Positions 34,591 through 46,286 of a DNA stretch of 64,000 bases are shown piece after piece. The notes below the pieces were generated by a model. It had not been told where the DNA came from. It did no database searches and worked only from the letters and a program-made list of their open reading frames with translations. The position numbers and the translations under genes are program-made. This DNA comes from Typhlomys cinereus (Eukaryota > Chordata > Mammalia > Rodentia > Platacanthomyidae), in NCBI GenBank assembly GCA_023101885.1, contig JALPQD010000394.1:124001-188000 (forward strand). Reading direction: 5' to 3'. Each line of letters opens with the position of its first letter. The first letter of the stretch is position 1.

Positions 34591-36180
34591 TTTTAAAAAT
34601 TTTGTTATATTTCTTTATTTTTCCCCAATCATAGAAGCTTAATAGGTACCTGGTCCCCTCCCTCCACCCCTCTCCAGTCCCCCTTGCACCCTTCCCCCTT
34701 ATCCCCTTCCTTTTACTTCCCTTTCCCTGGTGCCTCCCCCTTCCCCCTCCCATTCCCTGGAGCATCCTTTTATGTGATTGCCAAACTTCCCTCTGAGTCT
34801 TCCACTCTAGTGAGGACTAAGGACTCAGTAGCATTGCCTAGAACCCTTTCTTGGGCTCCCCTATTATGACTGTTAATCCCTTGCCTCTAAGGATCCTACT
34901 GCCTGTGATCCATGCTAGACTTTGAGTATGTCATTGACATGTCAGTCATTGCACAGGTCATGCAGTCTGATTATGGCTACAGTGGACTTAACTTCTGTGG
35001 AGTATCTTGCATATTGTTGGTCCTCCCCATCTTTAGAATCTTAAAATCTTAATGCCCCCTCTTCTGTAAGTTTCCCTGAACTTTAGGATGGGAAGAGATT
35101 TGGTTGGTCTTGTTCCAGGTGATTAATGTAGGGTCTCTGGTGTTTGGAATTATGTTTTGTTGTTTTCCATTTTGCTGTTCCTGCACCACCATTGGCTCCA
35201 TCCTGATTGGTTTCGGAGGTCACCTGCTAACCACAGATAAAAGGCTATTGAAATGCAATCTTACTATAAGAGAAGATTCAGAGGTAGATGGAATAGGAGT
35301 AGGAGACCACAGTGGGGGGGTGAGTCTCCCATAGATGGTTACCATCTATCTGCCACTCACTATACCCTTCCTGATGGGTGAAATCAAACCCCCTCAGTCC
35401 CAAGTGACCAGGAAGGAAAGTGAGAGTGAGCCAAAATGTCTTACTACATACTTGCAATACTTGATGGTGACCTATTTTCTTTACTGAAGCATTATCCTCT
35501 CTCTCTTTATTTCTGGGACGCCCTCCTTCCCCTTCCCAACCACTATAATCTTTGTGATTACTGTAGGTATTACAGAGATTTATCTGTGAATATGTCACTA
35601 AGTGGGTTTGGTATTGGGATACACATATTAGTGAGTACATACAGCATTTAATTTTCTGTGTCTAGGATACTTCTCTCAATATAATTTTTTCTAATTCCAA
35701 CCATTTCCCAATAAATTTGATTAATTCATCTTTATTGATGGTTGAGTAGTATTTCATTATATAAATGTACCACATTTTCCTTATCCACTTGTCAACTGTT
35801 AGGCATTTGGGTTGATTCCATGACTTTGCTATTATAAATAGTGCTGCTATGAACGTGGTTATGCTTGTGTCATTGAGATGAATTTTTGTGTTATGGAGGA
35901 TTATTCCCAGAACTGGAATAACAGGATTATATGGCATTTCAATCTTTAACATTTTTTTAAAATCGCCAGATTGATTGCCAGAGTGGTTGTATAAGCTTAC
36001 GTTCCCACCAGTAGTATAGGGGAGTTCCCTTCTCTCCACATCCTCTTCAGCATTTTATGTTGTTTGTATTGTGGATTTTTACCATCCTGACCAGAGTTAG
36101 GCGATATCTTAGGGAAGTTTTGATTTGCATTTCCCTGATGGCTGAGGATGCGGAGCATTTTTTAAGATATTTGTTAGACA

Positions 36181-36860
36181 GCCTTTTATCTCTGGCCAGG
36201 AGGTGACATCCAATTCCCACCAGAATGGAGCGAAAGGTGGTGCAGGAGCAGCAAATCTGAAAAAAAAATTAACAAACCATAATTCAGAACATCAAAGACT
36301 CTACATAAACCACTTAGAACCAGACTATCCTAATCTCTCCCCATCCTAAATCTCAGGGAAATTTGTTGGAGAGGGGTAGTAAGATTGTAAGAGCCTAAAG
36401 ATGGGGAGGAGCAATGATATGCAAAATACTACACACAAGTTAGGGCCAAAGTAGCCATAATAGGACTTTGCATGACCTGCACATTGACCAACATATCATT
36501 GACCCCCCAAAGTCTAGAATGGATCACAGGCACTAGGATCCTTAGAGGCAAGGGATTAGCAGCCACAGTAGTGTTCCTACACTAAATGGGAACACAAGAA
36601 AGGGCTCAGGGAATGATACTAAGTCCTTACACCTCATTAGATAGGAGGAGCCAGAGGGAAGTTCAACATTCATACTAAAGAATACCCCAGGGATGTGGGG
36701 GAGAGGGGGCACTGGGAGCAAGGGAGGGAAGGGGGGAAATGAAGGGGAAAAGGGGGACAGGGAACAAGGGGGTCCAGGGAGTGGTGGAGGGGACTAAGGG
36801 ACTTATTAAGTTTGTATGAGTGGGAAAAAAAGAAATATTAAAAAATAAAACAAGAAAAAA
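36181..36860 (+). mobile_element. 5'-truncated L1 3'UTR inserted in reverse inside another L1
   Basis: This is 3'UTR sequence on the + strand ending 'gtatgagtgggaaaaaaag' and an A-rich tail (to 36860). It is flanked by direct repeats 'aagatatttgttagaca' (36164-36180) and 'aagatatttgctagaca' (36861-36877), a 17-bp target-site duplication with one mismatch. It splits the ORF2 of the host L1. Confidence 0.92.
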
Positions 36861-38989
36861 AAGATATTTGCTAGACATTTCAATTTCGTCCCATTTTTTA
36901 ATTGGGCCATTTATCTCCTTGGTGTTTAGTTTTCTAAGTTCTTTGTGCACTCTGGATAATAGTGCTCTATCAGATATGTAGTTAGTGAAGATTTTCTTCC
37001 ATTCTCTGGGTTGCCTTTTTGCTTGGTTTATGATCTCTTTATCTGAACAGAAGCTCTTAAATTTCATGTGATACCATTTGTTGAGTGTTGGTTCTAGTGA
37101 CTATGATATTGGATTTCTGTTTATGAACTGTTAGCCTAGCCCAATCAGCTCAAGGGAGTTCCCTACCCTTTCAAGAAAGGGTTTTTATAGTCTCTGGCCT
37201 AATATTGAGGTCATTGATCCATTTGGAATTAACTTTCATGCATGGTGACAAGTACAGGTCCAGTTGTAATCTTCTGCATGTGGACATCCGGTTTTGCTAG
37301 CACCATTTGTTGAAAATGCTGTTTTTCATCCATTGAATTTTCTGGGTCCCTTTGTCAAAGATCGAATGGGAGTAATTGTGTGGGCTTGTATCTGGGTCTT
37401 CCACTCTTATCCATTAATCTACATGTCTATTTTGGAGCCAGTACCAGGCTGTTTTTATTACTATGGATCTGTAATATTGAATAAGGTTTGATATAGTGAT
37501 ACCACCAGCAGTGTTTTTGTTACTCAGGATTGTTTTTGCAATCCTGGGTCTTTTGTGCTTCCATATGAATTTTGAGATTGTTTTTTCAATTTCTTAAATC
37601 ATTGGTGCAGATTTTTATTGTTATAGCTTTGAATCTGTATATTGCTTTTGGTCATTTTATGATGTTGATTCTGCCAATCCATGAGCATGTGAGGTCTTTC
37701 AAACTTCTGTCATCTTCAGTAATTTCTTTCTTTAGGGTTTTAAAGTTTTTATTGTAAAGCTTTCTCACTTCCTTTATTAGGTTTATACCAATATATTTTA
37801 TGTTTTTAAGGGTTATAATAAATGGGGTTGTTTCTCTTAGGTCTTTTTCACTTCTTTCATCCTTGGCATATAGGAAGGCCACTGATTTTTGTACATTTAT
37901 TTTGTAACCTGCCACTCCGCTCAACTTTTGTATTAGTTCTAGGAGTGTCCTGGTGGAGTTTTTGGTATCACTCAGTTATAAGATCATGTCATCTGCAAAT
38001 AGAGATATCCTGATTCTTCCTTGCTGATTTGAATCCCTTTTATCTCCCTCTCTTGGCTTATGCCTCCAGCTGAGACTTCAAGTACAATATTGAATAGAAG
38101 CGGTGAGAGTGGACAGCCTTGTCTAGTTTCTGATGGAAGTGGGGATGCTTCATGTTTTTCCCCACTGAGTATAATCCTTGCTGTTTGCTTGTTGTATACA
38201 GCTTTTATTACGTTGATGAAGGTTGCATTCATTTCAACTGTCTCTAAAGTTTTGATCATAAAAGGATTTTGGATCTTGTCAAAAGCTTTTTCTGTATCTA
38301 TGGAGAACATCATGTGGTCTTCGACTTTGGGATGGTTTATAAGATGGATTACATTTATTGATTTGTATATGTTAAACCAAACTTGTGTGCCTGGGATAAA
38401 GCCTAGTTGATCACAGGGAATGATCTTTTTGATATGTTTTTTAATCTGATTTGCAAGATTTTGTTGATAATCTTTGCATCTGTATTCATCAAAGAGATTG
38501 GCCTATAGTTTTCTTTTTTAAGTGTATCTTTATTAGGTTTTGGGATTAGTATGATATTAGCTCCATAGAAAGAATTTGGCAGTGTTCCTTCCTTCACAAT
38601 TTGTTGGAACAGTTTAAGGAATATTGGTGTTAGTTGTTCCTTAAATTTCTGGTAGAATTCTGTGCTGAATCCATCTAGTCCAGGACATTCTTTAGTGGGA
38701 AACCTAGAGTTTCCTTCATAGATTTCCTCATATGTTATAGGACTATTTAAATGATTCAAAACTTCTTTACTCAATTTAGGTAAGTTGTGCTTACTTAGGA
38801 ATTCATCCATTTCTTTTGTGTTATCAAGATTAATATGGTAGCACACTTTTCTGGTTTACTTCCTTGGTGATATATGAAGGTGAATGTTATCATCCCTGAA
38901 GTTGTATGCATTTTGGGGTGGCTATATGCAAAAATTAAATTACAGTGACTAATATTTGACAGGAGCAATATGGTAAAAAGAGTACTTAT

Positions 38990-39530
38990 CTTTGAGCTGG
39001 ATGTGAAGATTCTCTCCCATGTGATGGGATGATTTTAGCGGACCTCAGATGTGTGGCTTTTGTCTCCCAGTGCTTTGCTTGGTTTTTCTCTAGACTGTTG
39101 AATTCTGAGGAGCAGGGAGTCTTCCCTGGTCCCGTCCTGGGCAGAAAGATAGTGTGTCCAGTTTGTCACTCAGACTGGGGTGTGGCCTAGGGCCCTTCCC
39201 CAGCACTAGAGCAGAGTGGCTGCCGCTCCAGCTGGCTAGTTGGATGACCAGGTGAGCTGGGGCCTGTGAAGTGGACTAGGGGCCTTACCTGAAGAGCAGG
39301 GAGTCTGCCCTGGTGTGGGTCCAGGTCCGAAGGACAGTGTGTCTAATTTGTGGTGCAGATCACCTAAGACGTGGGGTGTGGCCAAAGACCTTCCTCAGTG
39401 CCAGAACAGATTGGCTGCTTCTCTGTGGCTAGTGGGATGAATAGATGACCTGGGGACTGGGGCATGGTCTGGAGGCCTTACCTGAGGAGCAGGAAGGCTG
39501 CCCTGGTCTGGTTCTGGGGCAGAAGGAGTT
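38990..39530. repeat. Tandem 5'UTR-like monomers, about 2.3 copies
   Basis: Units begin at about 39115, 39291 and 39484 with 'ga(g/a)gagcagg(g/a)a', a period of about 176-193 bp. Each has 'ggggtgtggcc', 'ttcc(c)cag', 'ggctgc' and 'gccttacctga'. The 'cttacct' motif and position suggest a monomeric L1 promoter of an older type than that at 33551-33925. Confidence 0.6.
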
Positions 39531-40127
39531 TTCAACCTCTTTGAGTAAACAAATTTGTTTTGCTTTCTTGTTTTCTAGTTCTGATATTCTGCTTTCTGTT
39601 TTGCTGGTTCTGCTGGTAAGACTTTCTGTTGAGTTTTGGATTATAGCTATCTTATTTTTTAAATTTCAAGATTAATCTCTTTATGAGGTTTATACAACTT
39701 CTTATGCCTAATTTTGTTTCTTCACCTGCCTTATTCATTTCATCTAGGTACTTGTTGTGCTCCTGTTCATATTGCTATGTGGTTATTTAACTCCTCTCAT
39801 GTTTCTCTTTCATTGTTTTCATCTATGGTATAGATCATGCTTTGAAAAACCTTTTCTTGGTTATTGAATTCTTGACTAATATCTGAGGTGTTATTCTGGT
39901 AGGGATCCGTGGTTATAGGATCAACATTTTCTGTGAAGGATTTGTAGTTTTCATTGTTTCTTGTGGATTTACATTGTGACTTGGTCATTTTGCATTTGAT
40001 TTCTAGAAACTTTTTTGGTGTTTATGACTGTTATGTTGCTACATTTGGGATGTTATTGCTACCTGAATGTTAAGGTCTCAGTTTAGGGGTCCTTGGTATT
40101 ATTTCATGTGTAAGGCTGTATGCTACC
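39531..40127 (-). mobile_element. Old L1: ORF1 N-terminal part and 5'UTR end
   Basis: ORF1 starts at 39988 (MTKSQCKSTRNN, compare MPKSKCKSMRSN) and decays towards 39540 through the coiled-coil region. 39989-40127 is the adjoining 5'UTR. This 5'UTR is repeated in reverse orientation at 41063-41226. Confidence 0.75.
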
Positions 40128-40683
40128 AAAAAAAAGTGTGAAGGCCCTACTCTGGTTCTGGGGGTAACAGAGTTTAGGTCTACATTTACCTGAATGTTTG
40201 GGATTGGCTGTCAAGGGTTGTTATGTGTGATTTGGGTTAAGAATTGGATCAACTTTGTATTATGGAATAGTGTGAATTTTGTACTCAGGCAAGAGAGCTT
40301 AGAATACTATGGCAAATATCAGTTCCTTCCAGGTTTATGACGGTGAATACTTAATGCCCTAAAGTGTGTGGAGGTGGGGTTTGAGTGTGCCATATACAGG
40401 TCTGAAGCAGAGGCGATTGTCAACTGAGATGAGAAAGAAAGTGAAAAGGGTTATTTTTTCTTAGGTTTGGATTTGGGTATAAGGTCCTCAGTAGTAAGGT
40501 GTTGTTGTTCTGGTCCCGGGTTTGTGATGCCTGTGGACTCACCCTTCTCCAGGAGAGTAGAAATCCAATCCACTAATGCCTGCTAGTGTCTCAGATCCTA
40601 GGGGAATGACAGAGGACCAACCAGGATCCCAGTGCCATGCATAGGCTCCCCAGCCCAAAAGGCTGATTAGTTCTTTATAAAAT
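40128..40683. other. Unclassified sequence, possibly old L1 5'UTR
   Basis: Contains 'ctctggttctgggggtaacagag' and 'ggattggctgtcaaggg', but no repeat structure or coding frame I can name. Confidence 0.3.
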
Positions 40684-40985
40684 ATATTTTGTGTTGGAGA
40701 GTTGGTTCAGCGATTAAGCCTCTGCATTGCAAGCAGAAGGTCCTGAATTTGGATCCTGGATCCCACATAACAATGTCAGGTGGAAATAGTGCTGGTCTAT
40801 ACTTCTGAACCCTGCAAGGCAGAGTGTGGGAAATACCAAAGCAAAAGCAAAGAGGAGTTAGTTCTATATAGGGTAATTCCCATAGATACACTTGGGCATC
40901 CATAGTACACACAGTGCCTTCCGATGTACACACCACAACATATGCACAAACACACATACATACACACACACACAAATAAATCAAT
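40684..40985 (+). mobile_element. tRNA-derived SINE with CA/AAAT tail
   Basis: The head has pol III A-box-like 'ggttcagcgattaag' and B-box-like 'ggtcctgaatttggatcc', as in rodent B2/B3-class SINEs. A unique-looking body is followed by (CA)n and AAATAAAT at 40965-40980. 'Ggagagttggttcag' matches the consensus head. Confidence 0.65.
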
Positions 40986-41062
40986 ATAAATAGTATTTAA
41001 TATTCTACTCATTCCTTATTGTGTTAGTATCTTTAGTGATCCATACTTTAAATCCAAGTTTC

Positions 41063-41226
41063 GGTAGCATACAGCTTACCCATGAAATAATACTAAGGAC
41101 CCCTAAACTGAGACCTTAACATTCAGGTAGCAATAACACCCCAAATGTAGCAACATAACAGTCATAAACACTCACCAAAAAAGATTCTAGAAATCAAATG
41201 CAAAATGACCAAGTCACAATGTAAAT
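41063..41226 (+). mobile_element. L1 5'UTR/ORF1 start, inverted relative to 39968-40127
   Basis: A near-perfect reverse complement of 39968-40127. It includes the ORF1 start at 41205 (ATGACCAAGTCACAATG) and stops a few codons into ORF1. The two arms are about 0.94 kb apart. Confidence 0.8.
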
Positions 41227-41408
41227 TTAAATTTTTCAAAGTAACTTTGAATTATGGAATTATACATAAATTCTTATAGATGCCTCACTGAAAATTGACC
41301 ATCAAATAAGCAATAAAAAATTACTTGTTTTCCAGGTTTGGGTCTGTAATACTAACTTGTCTTGTTAGTTCTCAGCTTTTGCTTTCATTTTCTAACATTG
41401 TAGCTCAG

Positions 41409-41475
<67 letters not shown>

Positions 41476-43015
41476 CACATGCTATAGGAGTACATGTGGC
41501 AGTTAAATGACAACTTTCAGAAGCCAATTCTCTCCTTCTACAATGTGGGCTACCAGGAAACAAACACAGGTTAGCAGATTTGGGACCCAAAGTCTTCCCC
41601 TGAGTAATTTCTCTTCCCTGTCATGATTTTTTGTGACCTTTCTAGTTCCGGTAGTAGCAATTCAATCAAATCCTACTTATTATTTGTATTTCTTTTATTC
41701 GAAGTGTCAGTCACATTTTATTTAATCACTTCTATAATCATTAAACTATAAAAGAATGGAATATGTTGAGACCAACCTTTTTATTGTTAGTTCTTAGCAT
41801 ATAATCAGACATAGAGTTAAGGCTCAATTACATTTTGTCAGCATAGTTAACATGGATACATAAACTGTAAAGCAATACAGTTTAGCAGTGTAGAAACAAT
41901 TGTCTGAAATTACTAACATGAAGATGAATTTAGAAGCATAATATTGATAGAGCACTCTGGAGTCCTGATTAAAGATGGCTATTTTCAACCTCCCCAATTC
42001 TTCCTCAATGCTCTGCTACCTAGTTCATGTATGAAGAAGAATGCAGAACTCAGTGTAGCCATGAAGGCTGGTATTAGCTTTTGCTTTCATAGGGAAAATT
42101 ATGATCCCCAGAGACAGCTTTGCTGTGATTCTGAAAGTTGTATCAATGAGATTTAAAGTTTGTTTAGAAACTTTAGGTCTTCCCTTAGTCATATCTAATA
42201 TTTGAAAGCTCATTAAATACAATTCTAACCACTGACTTTTGTTAGTACATGTGAGAGATGTTTCAGGGGAGTCTCCTCTGGTTAAATTAGAAGAGGAGAG
42301 GCATCCCTAATGTTGGTTGCATAGGGTACACACTATGAACCATAGTCTAGGACAGTGATGGAAGGAAATTGGGCTGATTGTTCATATCTCTAGAAGGAGA
42401 GGAGACAAACACATAATGTGTCCTCAACATATGCATAACTAATATAATTATTCTTTTGTCAAGTCAAAGATCTTTCCATTTAGTTTGGAAGGGATGCTAG
42501 AATCCAAAGTTTGGGAGTTACTGAGAATTAGATCACTGATAACTTTTGTGTTTTGCTTTGGTGACAGATTATTAACTGTGGTGCTATGCTTTATTCTCTG
42601 CATCCAGCACTTTCAGCTTTTCCTTTATTCTTGGAAGCTGTCTCCTCAACATTATTTAATTTTGCTTTTTTTTTCCTTTGGTTTGCTATTATTAGTATGG
42701 CATTTAAATGAATTTAAGTACATTAACCTCTACTGTTCTTGTTGTTTTTACATATTCTGTTGTCTTAATTCCAAATTTCATATTTGCATTTAATTTTCAT
42801 ATACATAATAATTGAGTGAATTAAAGTACCAAATTGTACTTATCTGATACACAAACAAGGCCTGTAATAAAATAGGCAACTATTCTGTATCCTTTGCTGT
42901 CTGCTATCAGCCAGGGGTCTTTGTTATCTGATGTAGTGGAAATATCTATTGTTAGAATTTAAAATAGATTTATATTAATATTCATCAAGGTATCAAAAGA
43001 ATTGTTTAATTTCAG
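41227..43015 (+). other. Intron upstream of exon A, with (GA)n
   Basis: A perfect GA run occupies 41413-41474. The rest is AT-rich single-copy-looking sequence with no homologue elsewhere in the window, unlike the B/C introns. It ends in a polypyrimidine-poor TTTCAG acceptor at 43010-43015. Confidence 0.5.
41413..41474. repeat. (GA)n microsatellite
   Basis: An uninterrupted GA run upstream of exon A. Confidence 0.95.
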
Positions 43016-43138
43016 GGCAAACATATTCTGATCCAGCTCTTCCTTCACCAGGAGAAGGTAAATTTCATTCTGATTCTGGCAGGCTTCCTTGCAAAAAGAA
43101 AGTTGTAAGGTTTAACCTACCTTCCTTAGATAAAGAAG
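43016..43138 (+). CDS. Exon A of the MIA2/cTAGE5-like gene
   Basis: A 123-bp exon (41 codons), phase 1 to phase 1, acceptor TTTCAG, donor GTAAGT at 43139. It reads (x)GQTYSDPALPSPGEG, then KFHSDSGRLP and RFNLPSLDKE. From memory MIA2/cTAGE5 has QAYSD..LP, YSNSGRLSG and RSFNMPSLDK in the same order just before the segment matched by exon B. The final G plus AT of any B exon yields Asp, as in the family's SLDKxD. This exon is the firmest family anchor in the window. It occurs only once here, in front of B6. Confidence 0.75.
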
Positions 43139-43948
43139 GTAAGTCATGCATGTGTACAAACGAGTGTGTATGTGTTAAATCATGCCATCCTAGTGAATTG
43201 GCAGTGGAAGAGAAAGTTAATATGATCACAATCATGAGTAACTCTTAAAATCAAATACTATTTCCCGTTTCCAGAGTTTATCTTTCTTATTGTGTATAAT
43301 GACAGGGTGTTTAATTATATGTAGAAGATTCATTTTAGGGACATGGTAATGGGTTCACTCTATCAGCCTATGAGAGAAAACTTCAATCATGCACCACGTT
43401 CAGAAAACATTTATCTAGTGAAGCAAGCTATCAGATGTGTATAACTTTGCTGGGCTTGTAGTGAGCTTGAGGACAGTACTGGGAATAAGTGAGACTCTCT
43501 CATAAAGAAAATAAAAAATATAAAAATATACCATTAAGAAGAAAATAATAATCTCTAATATTAGTGGGAATATTTTTAAAGAAATTCTGCTGGGGTGATA
43601 CTTTTCTTTCCCATCTTCAACAATGCTGAGTGGCCTAGGTGCTGGAATATTGGAAGTAGAAATACGGATTAATTTTGCATTGAAATATGATACACAATAA
43701 AATATTACCAGAAAACATACTGGTGACAGGACAAAGTGATGGATTTGAGATGCAATATATATATGAGATAAAGAAAGGAAAAAGTCCAATTATTTCAGAG
43801 GACTTGGAAATGAAGAGTCATCCAAGGAAGAGGAGATATGTGTAAATGAGAAAACTAAGAGAGAATAGATGGGAGTTCCCAGAGAAAACATTGACTTTAT
43901 ATCCATGGTCTTCAAAGTTTCTTGATGATTAAGATAAGGAACACTTTT
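43139..43948 (+). other. Intron A-B6, left part, with target site of an L1
   Basis: 43320-43930 is homologous to 7740-8500 and 12750-13450, the pre-B intron of other units. 43935-43948 (taaggaacactttt) is the left copy of a 14-bp target-site duplication. Confidence 0.6.
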
Positions 43949-45850
43949 TTTATTTATTTTTCCGCTCATACAAACGTAATAGGTACCACTTTCCCCTCCC
44001 TCCCTCCACCCCTCCCTGGACCTCCGTGCTCCTTCCCCCTTTATTCCTTCCTTTCCCCGATCCCTCCCTTTCTCCCAGTGCCCCCTTCCCCATCTCTGAA
44101 GCATCCTTTAATGTGTGTCAAATTTTCCTCTGGGTCATCCTCTCTGATGAGGTGTAAGGACTCAGTGGCATTTCCTAGAACTCTTTCTTGTGTTCCCCTT
44201 AAGTATAGGAACACTATTGTGACTGGTAATCCCTTGCTTCTAAGGATCCTAATGCCTTTAGTCCATGTTAGACTTTGAGGGGTCAATGATATGTTGGTCA
44301 TTGTGCAGATCATGCAGAGTCCTATGATAATTGCTTCGGCCCTAACTTGTGTGGAGTATCTTGCATATCATGACTCCTCCCATCCTTGTGCTCTTACAAT
44401 ATTACCACTCCTCTTCCGCAAATTTCCCTGAGCTTCAGGATGGGGAGAGATTAGGCAGGCCTGGTTGCAGGTGGTTGATATAGAGTCTCTGATGTTCTGA
44501 ATTATGGTTTGTGATTTTTTTTTTCAGTTTTGCTGCTCCTGCAATGCCCTTGGCTCCATCCTGATGGGTATTGATGTCACCCCCCGGCCAGAGATAAAAA
44601 GCTGTTAAAATAGAGTCTTATTATAAAAATAGATTAAAAGGTAGATGTAATAAGAGTAGGAGAATGCAGTGAGGGGTGGGTCAGTTTCCCACTGCAAAAT
44701 GGTTACCTTCTATCTGCCAGACTGTATGTCCTCCCTTTCTGGTGATCTCATACCCTATCAGTTGCAAGTGACCAGGAAGGACAGTCTGTGAGCTTAACCA
44801 GATGTCTCATTACTTACTTGCACTCCCTGATGGTGGCCTATTATCTCTGCTGTAGCATAATCCCCTCTCTCCTTGTTTCTAGCAGGGCCTTCCTTCCCCT
44901 TCTCTGATTATAATCTTTGCAATTACTGTAGGTATTACAGAGATTTATCTTTGAGTGTGTCTCTAAGTGGGTTTGGTACTAGGATCCACCTATTTGGGAG
45001 TACATATGTCGCTAAATTTTTTGTGTCTGGGATACTTCACTCAATTCCATCCATTGTTTCTAATTCCATCCATTTCCCGGCAAATTTAATTAATTCATCG
45101 TTTTTGATGGCTGAGTAGTATTCCATTGTATAAATGTTCCACATTTTCCTTATCCACTTGTCAACTGTTGGACATTTGGGTTGATTCCATAACTTTGCTA
45201 TTGTAAACATTGCTGCTGTGAACATGGTCGTGCTTGTGTTATCGAGGTGAATATTTGCTGTATCGGGGTTTATTCCCAAAAGTGGAATAGCTGGGTCATA
45301 TGGCATTTCATTCTTTAACTTGTTTAAGAATCTCCAGGCAGCTTGCCAGAGTGGTTGTATGAGCCTGCATTCCCACCAGCAATGTAGGAGAGTACCCTTC
45401 TCACCACATCCTCTCCAGAATTTGTTGTTGTTTGTATTGTGGATTTTTGCCATCCTGACAGGGGTGAGATGATATCTCAGGGAGGTTTTGATTTGCATTT
45501 CTCTGATGGCTAAGGATGTGGAGCATTTTTTAAGATATTTGTTAGACATTTTAATTTTGTCCTTGGTAAAGTTTCTTTTAAGTTCCAAGGCCCATTTTTT
45601 AATTGGCTCATTTGTTTCCTTGGTGTTTAGTTTTCTAAGTTCTTTGTGCACTCTGGATAATAGAGTTGTGTGGTTAGTGAAGATTTTCTCCCATTCTGTA
45701 GGTGGCCTTTGTGCTGGAGTTACAATTTCTCTATCTGAACAGAAGCTTTTTAATTTCATAAGATCCCATCTGTTGAGTGTTGGTTGTATTGACTGTGCTA
45801 TTGGATTTCTGATTAGGAATTGTTGGCCAAGTCCAGTCAGCTCCAGGGAG
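43949..45850 (-). mobile_element. 5'-truncated L1 with perfect 14-bp target-site duplication
   Basis: The 3'UTR is followed by ORF2 C-terminus (45037-45759), including [20 protein letters not shown] and a CWRGCG-type knuckle with F for the first residues (FWRGCGEKG), then truncation in the SLELTGLGQQF region. Direct repeats taaggaacactttt flank it at 43935-43948 and 45851-45864. ORF2 is not complete, so it is non-autonomous. Confidence 0.93.
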
Positions 45851-46230
45851 TAAGGAACACTTTTCTTGACTTGACTAAATTCAAATGTTTAGCAGAGGAA
45901 AAAGAAATGGAATAAGAAAGTTGGAAGACAGAGAGATAAAAGAAGGAAGTTATGAGCAGGTTGCTCTATTCCAGACGTCCTCTTTATCTGCCTCTGGAAA
46001 GAGATCACCTAGGGACCAGATGGAGAATCATTGTCACACTCTCCTGCTGAAACTGATTTTGACAGAATTTTCAGAAACTTGAAGTGCTTCTACGTCCTGA
46101 TGTAGAATGGATGGCAAGCTTGCTCTGTGCAAGGATAATGGAGAGGGCAAGCATCATTTTTGTTTAGAAATGATGTATGAATGTAGGACAGATAAATCAT
46201 ATATTTTCATGCTTCAACTTTCATGTCTAG
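45851..46230 (+). other. Intron upstream of B6
   Basis: It begins with the right target-site repeat. 45945-46230 closely matches 1018-1303 before B1 (gttatgagcaggttgctct, ccagacgtcctcttt), so B1 and B6 are sister units. Confidence 0.65.
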
Positions 46231-46286
46231 GCGAATCTGTGTCATCAGAAGTCAAATTCCCTGGAAATACCAAAGACGGTCTTGTT
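46231..46286 (+). CDS. Exon B6 of the MIA2/cTAGE5-like gene
   Basis: A 56-bp exon, acceptor CATGTCTAG (46230), donor GTAAGT (46287). It reads (G)ESVSSEVKFPGNTKDGLV, the closest B copy to B1 and to the remembered family motif (SEMESSRNDTKDDL-like). Joined to exon A it keeps an open frame (SLDKE-G-ESVSSE). Its partner C4 is frameshifted, making the B6+C4 pair 278 nt, not a multiple of three. Confidence 0.62.

Larger units (their letters stand above)
34591..39530 (-). mobile_element. L1, internally deleted, nested in an older L1
   Basis: The 3'UTR (34591-35650) is followed by ORF2 C-terminus to mid-RT (35662-38850, split by a + strand L1 insert at 36181-36860). After 140 bp of unclear sequence come 5'UTR-like tandem units (38990-39530). 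ORF1 and the ORF2 N-terminal third are missing. ORF2 has many frameshifts; the longest piece, 38403-38846, covers LPKLSKEVLNHLNSP to [10 protein letters not shown]. The junction sequences around 34575 and 39528 are similar, possibly a decayed target-site duplication. Confidence 0.75.

Noticed and set aside
41063..41226. Possible independent gene start on the + strand (ATGACCAAGTC)
   Set aside because: It is the start of L1 ORF1, matching the reverse complement of 39968-40127.
42485..42793. 102-codon hydrophobic frame upstream of exon A
   Set aside because: AT-rich intron; hydrophobicity follows from T-rich codons, no family match.
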